Of a stretch of 64,000 nucleotides of DNA, positions 60,659 through 64,000 are shown one piece after another. The position numbers and the translations under genes were made by a program. This DNA is from Cloeon dipterum (taxonomy: Eukaryota; Arthropoda; Insecta; Ephemeroptera; Baetidae): contig NC_088788.1 in the NCBI RefSeq assembly GCF_949628265.1, positions 20,565,835-20,629,834 on the forward strand, read 5' to 3'. The notes under the pieces were generated by a model that was given only the letters and a program-made list of their open reading frames with translations, made no database searches and had not been told where the DNA came from. Numbering within the stretch: position 1 is the first letter of the stretch; each line of letters begins with the position of its first letter.

Positions 60659-63600
60659 GCGACGAATTAATTGAGTTAATTGATCAGTTCTCGAAATAGT
60701 CAACGGCAACTCCGATCCGTCCGTTTCATGCACAACACACAGACACACGTCAGGCCACCTCTGCGGTCGGCTACATGACATACTCTTGATTGAATTACAG
60801 CGCCCATGGAGCGCATCAATCAATCTGTGGCTCAAAGGGTTCTCGGCTAGATCGAGAGCAGCAGCGAGGAATAGTGACCATTTTCGCGGCTTCTCAAATA
60901 AGCACGGCCCACACGCTGGTTGAGGTGGACGCGCGACTCCGTGTCAAAAGTGCGTATCTCGTGACTCCGGTGGCACTGCAGTGTTAATTAGCCGCACTAA
61001 TAAAGGCAGCGAGCGGCTGGCTTGCTCAGTGTTTATGTGCTGGTTGTCGTCGGGCCGCAAAGCCCCGCGCGCACAATCTCCGCTCTAATCAAGTGCGAGA
61101 GAGGAATCCCGCTTTTTCGCTGCCTGCGCTTAACAGCTTCGCCAAATTGCAATCGCGCGCACGGGCGGCAGCTGCTTCTCGTTCGCTCCGTGCTTTTAAT
61201 TGTTTGCTGAACTTAAAGTACACTCGATGACGGCGCCGCTTTCCGACTCGTGGGACACACTTGTCACAGCGTGTGTCTCCAGTCTCACGCTTTATCATCC
61301 GCAGCTTTTGTTTTAACGCATTCGCCGACGGTGGAACCTAAATTTGTTTGCCACGAGGCAAACGAGAAGAGCAGGGTGTTGGAACTGCTCATCTCGCGCT
61401 GCACTTGAATAAATGCTTTGTGTGTCTGCTATCAGTGTTAAAACAACGCCGGGCGAAGGATGGATGGGGTCTGCAATAAAACATCGAAATCACGTTAGCA
61501 GAAACTTTATTCTAAGAAGTTTTGCCCCTTGTAAACACTCCTTTTGGCGTGAACAAACAAACAAAGCAAGCTGATTTGACCGCCGTACACTAGATTAGCG
61601 CTTTCCCTCCTCGGAAATGTAAGCCTGCGCCTTGTTTACAACTCGAGTACGCATGTAATGTCCGTGTAAAATAAGATTGAGGTCGTGCCAAAGTGAGCTA
61701 GATGCGCCGATTCCGTGAGACGATGCATTCAGCATAGATCATGGATCTGTAGAAAAACTGATGATCAGCTTTATTCAATAATTTGCAAGTAACTTTAAAT
61801 TCTAAATAAAAAGTTCAATTTCGTGTTGTAAGTGGCAGAAGTTCTCTGAGAAATTTCTTCTTATGAGGGTTGGAATTTGGGCTTTGTGAATTTCTTAAGA
61901 AAGAGTTGAGTCGCTAGGAGGGTGCGAGAGCAGGTGGCACGCAAGGAATCCTTCCCTTCTCTTTTTTATTGCACTCAGAAATCAATCGTGTTCAATATGG
62001 CTATGTGCTGAGGCAAAATCATTTGGAAGTTGCTGAAGTGTTGATGTTCTTTGCAAAAAAAAATCCAGCATCACGGGTTCAAACAACAATAATTTTTCAT
62101 ATTTTCTGCCTTTCCTGTTTTTAATAGGGGACTCCACCAGCCGCCACATTTTAGATCTCGTGTTCCTTTGGAAATTCCTATGTCTGAAATTAATCATCTC
62201 TTTAAATAGCTCAAGCACCAATCAGTCAGTTCAAACTGGCATATAGACAGGATGCGCAATATTGTGAGTGTTACGGTTCGTTTGCTAGCTGGTGAGACAC
62301 TGACGACGAGCCAGTCTATTCGAGGTAAATTAATCTTCTACTGTCAATATACTGATTCGAGTGAGCGTCGCTGCCGCTTCGCAAAACGCAACAGACGCAG
62401 ATTAAATATTTACCACTGCCATAAACTGCTTTATTAAACTACAAAGGTGCGCGCAAGAGCACAATTAATTTTCTGTCATGTCGCAAGCGAGTATCAAACC
62501 AGGCACGTCTCCAGTGATTTAAAAAGCTCTTATGCTTCCACCGAAACACGCAAGGGAGCCGATAAATTGGACGCAGTCGACGAACAAAGGAGCTTGAAAT
62601 AGCAAGCAAATTTTATTACGCTCTCTCTGTTCTCTCCGCCGAGCTAAAATATTTGCTTTCCCATTCGGTTACAAATATATTTTTGTTTCGCATCGCCATA
62701 TTTCCCGCTTTTTACGTTCGGTTCGGCTCTTCAGAGAGGAATTGTGCGGCGATGCATCTCTCGTTGGCTCCCTCGAGATGTTTATATTGCACCTCGAGAG
62801 GTATGTTTGCTCTCTGCTCGCTGTAAACTGAAGTGCCCTCGCGCACAACTCTCCTACCTCCACTTTTATTAGCGCTCTGCTCGGACGCGTGGCATTTTGC
62901 TTACCAGCGAAAGCAGGGTATGCACTTTAATAGGTGATAATAATTTATTGGCTCTAGTAGACTGGAACGTAGCAGCCGCCAGACTGGGCGAAAACAATAT
63001 TACCCTCTCAGGAGGGTGCATTCGTATCGAAAAGCTGACTGACAGAGACGATTTCGAATTCAACTACACGGCGGGAATTTGTTTCGTCTGAGTCGGAGAA
63101 GTTGTTTGATATAAACTACACTAGTGCCGTCGTCTCGTGAGAGGCATAAAGTTTCTGCGAAAAAATGGGCCGTGCTCGCTAGCAGCAAAAGTTAGCTGCG
63201 TCACGGACCGATTTCTTGATTTTCTTTGGGATGGCAGCTCTTGCGACATGCTTGACACGACACGGGACATAGTGCACTCAGCAAACAGACGGGGACATTT
63301 ACTCCTTGAACTGGAGAGGATGCGTAAAATGTTGTTTTTCAAGAGGTAACAAAATTAGCACTCCTCTAACAGTTTGCACGATCGATTCACACCTGGAGCA
63401 ACTGGATTGGAGTCAATACACACCAACTAAAATTTGATTTTCAACTTTAACATTCATGAGACACCGAAAACACGTGTCACTCTTGTACTTCTCTCAGTGG
63501 TTTGCTGCTGCTCGACAAAATTAGATGAATATATATTTCATTTGTAAATGCAAATTTGCAGAATTCTCTTCGTGGCATGCTGTGCACAGCATCCGCTCAG

Positions 63601-63923
63601 CGCACATATGTATGTAAGCACACGCACGTACACAATCTGCTTCTTGCGGGAAACAAATGGCTGGCTCAAATAAGAAAGTGGAATCCCCGAGGGAATTTCC
63701 AGCTCCTTAGTGGTGGCGGCGGCGGCAGAAATTTAAGCGCGCGCCCGCGAATGTGCAAATCAAGCTGCCGTATGAATTCCCTGGCCTCATTATCCGCTCC
63801 GCGTGCCGCGCGGAAAGTGGGCCAGCGAAGGCCGCGTGCGACGGGGGCACAATGGGATGGAGCCGCAGACCAGACCGGCTGGCTGGCTGGCCCGGCTGCC
63901 AGCGGGAGGAAGAGTGGTGTTCT

Positions 63924-63928
<5 letters not shown>
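60659..63928. other. Non-coding region with mixed composition
   Basis: About 3.3 kb that alternates GC-balanced patches (60,800-61,300, 63,700-63,900) with AT-rich DNA. Short frames (for example 60,790-60,987 and 63,137-63,349) have no domain or splice support. It resembles the long first intron at the other end of the window and could be an intron or promoter of a gene beyond 64,000. Confidence 0.5.

Positions 63929-64000
<72 letters not shown>
63929..64000. repeat. (GT)n microsatellite, running off the window
   Basis: Uninterrupted GT dinucleotides for at least 72 bases to the end of the window. The true length is unknown. Confidence 0.97.

Overview
This window is animal nuclear DNA. Genes are split by short, AT-rich GT-AG introns, and the gene content points to an arthropod, most likely an insect. 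The organism itself cannot be named from the sequence. I joined exons by hand using splice sites, phase and family similarity. In every complete model the coding total is a multiple of three, which is an internal check on the joins.

Layout. 1-22,700: one large plus-strand gene for a microtubule-associated protein with an N-terminal CAP-Gly domain and a C-terminal coiled coil resembling MTUS/ATIP proteins (18 coding exons, 1,362 codons plus stop). It has an 8.3-kb first intron and at least one convincing internal promoter/first exon. 23,684-31,681: an ACSF2-type mitochondrial acyl-CoA synthetase whose second exon is split by about 4.4 kb of repetitive DNA. 32,197-32,613: an LYR-motif protein (ETFRF1/LYRM5). 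33,489-34,636 (minus): STARD10-like lipid transfer protein. 35,529-36,819: GILT-like thiol reductase. 37,545-38,200 (minus): weak small gene. 38,240-40,170: NAC alpha. 41,149-44,881: TBL3/UTP13, an SSU processome WD40 protein. 44,999-46,140 (minus): MAD2. 46,767-47,036: CDK2AP. 47,683-49,175 (minus): PEX2. 50,060-51,811 (minus): PRPS-associated protein. 52,503-53,842 (minus): RAD51C-like recombinase. 53,843-64,000: gene-poor; I found no supported gene, only a GC-rich open island near 57.7-58.0 kb, a 52-bp tandem duplication and a terminal (GT)n tract.

The middle part (32-54 kb) is a dense housekeeping cluster with head-to-head and tail-to-tail neighbours, for example TBL3 and MAD2 converging and MAD2 and CDK2AP diverging. 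The genes have unrelated jobs (ribosome biogenesis, spindle checkpoint, peroxisome import, nucleotide synthesis, recombination), so the cluster looks like a compact genome, not a pathway.

The most unusual item is the insertion in ACSF2. The reading frame resumes exactly across a 5-bp direct repeat (CTGAC), no GT-AG intron can restore it, and the inserted DNA carries subterminal GGTGCCC/GGTAACC repeats, a roughly 0.5-kb-arm inverted repeat and a possible minus-strand spliced reading frame. It may be an undescribed mobile element. Its family could not be assigned from the sequence.
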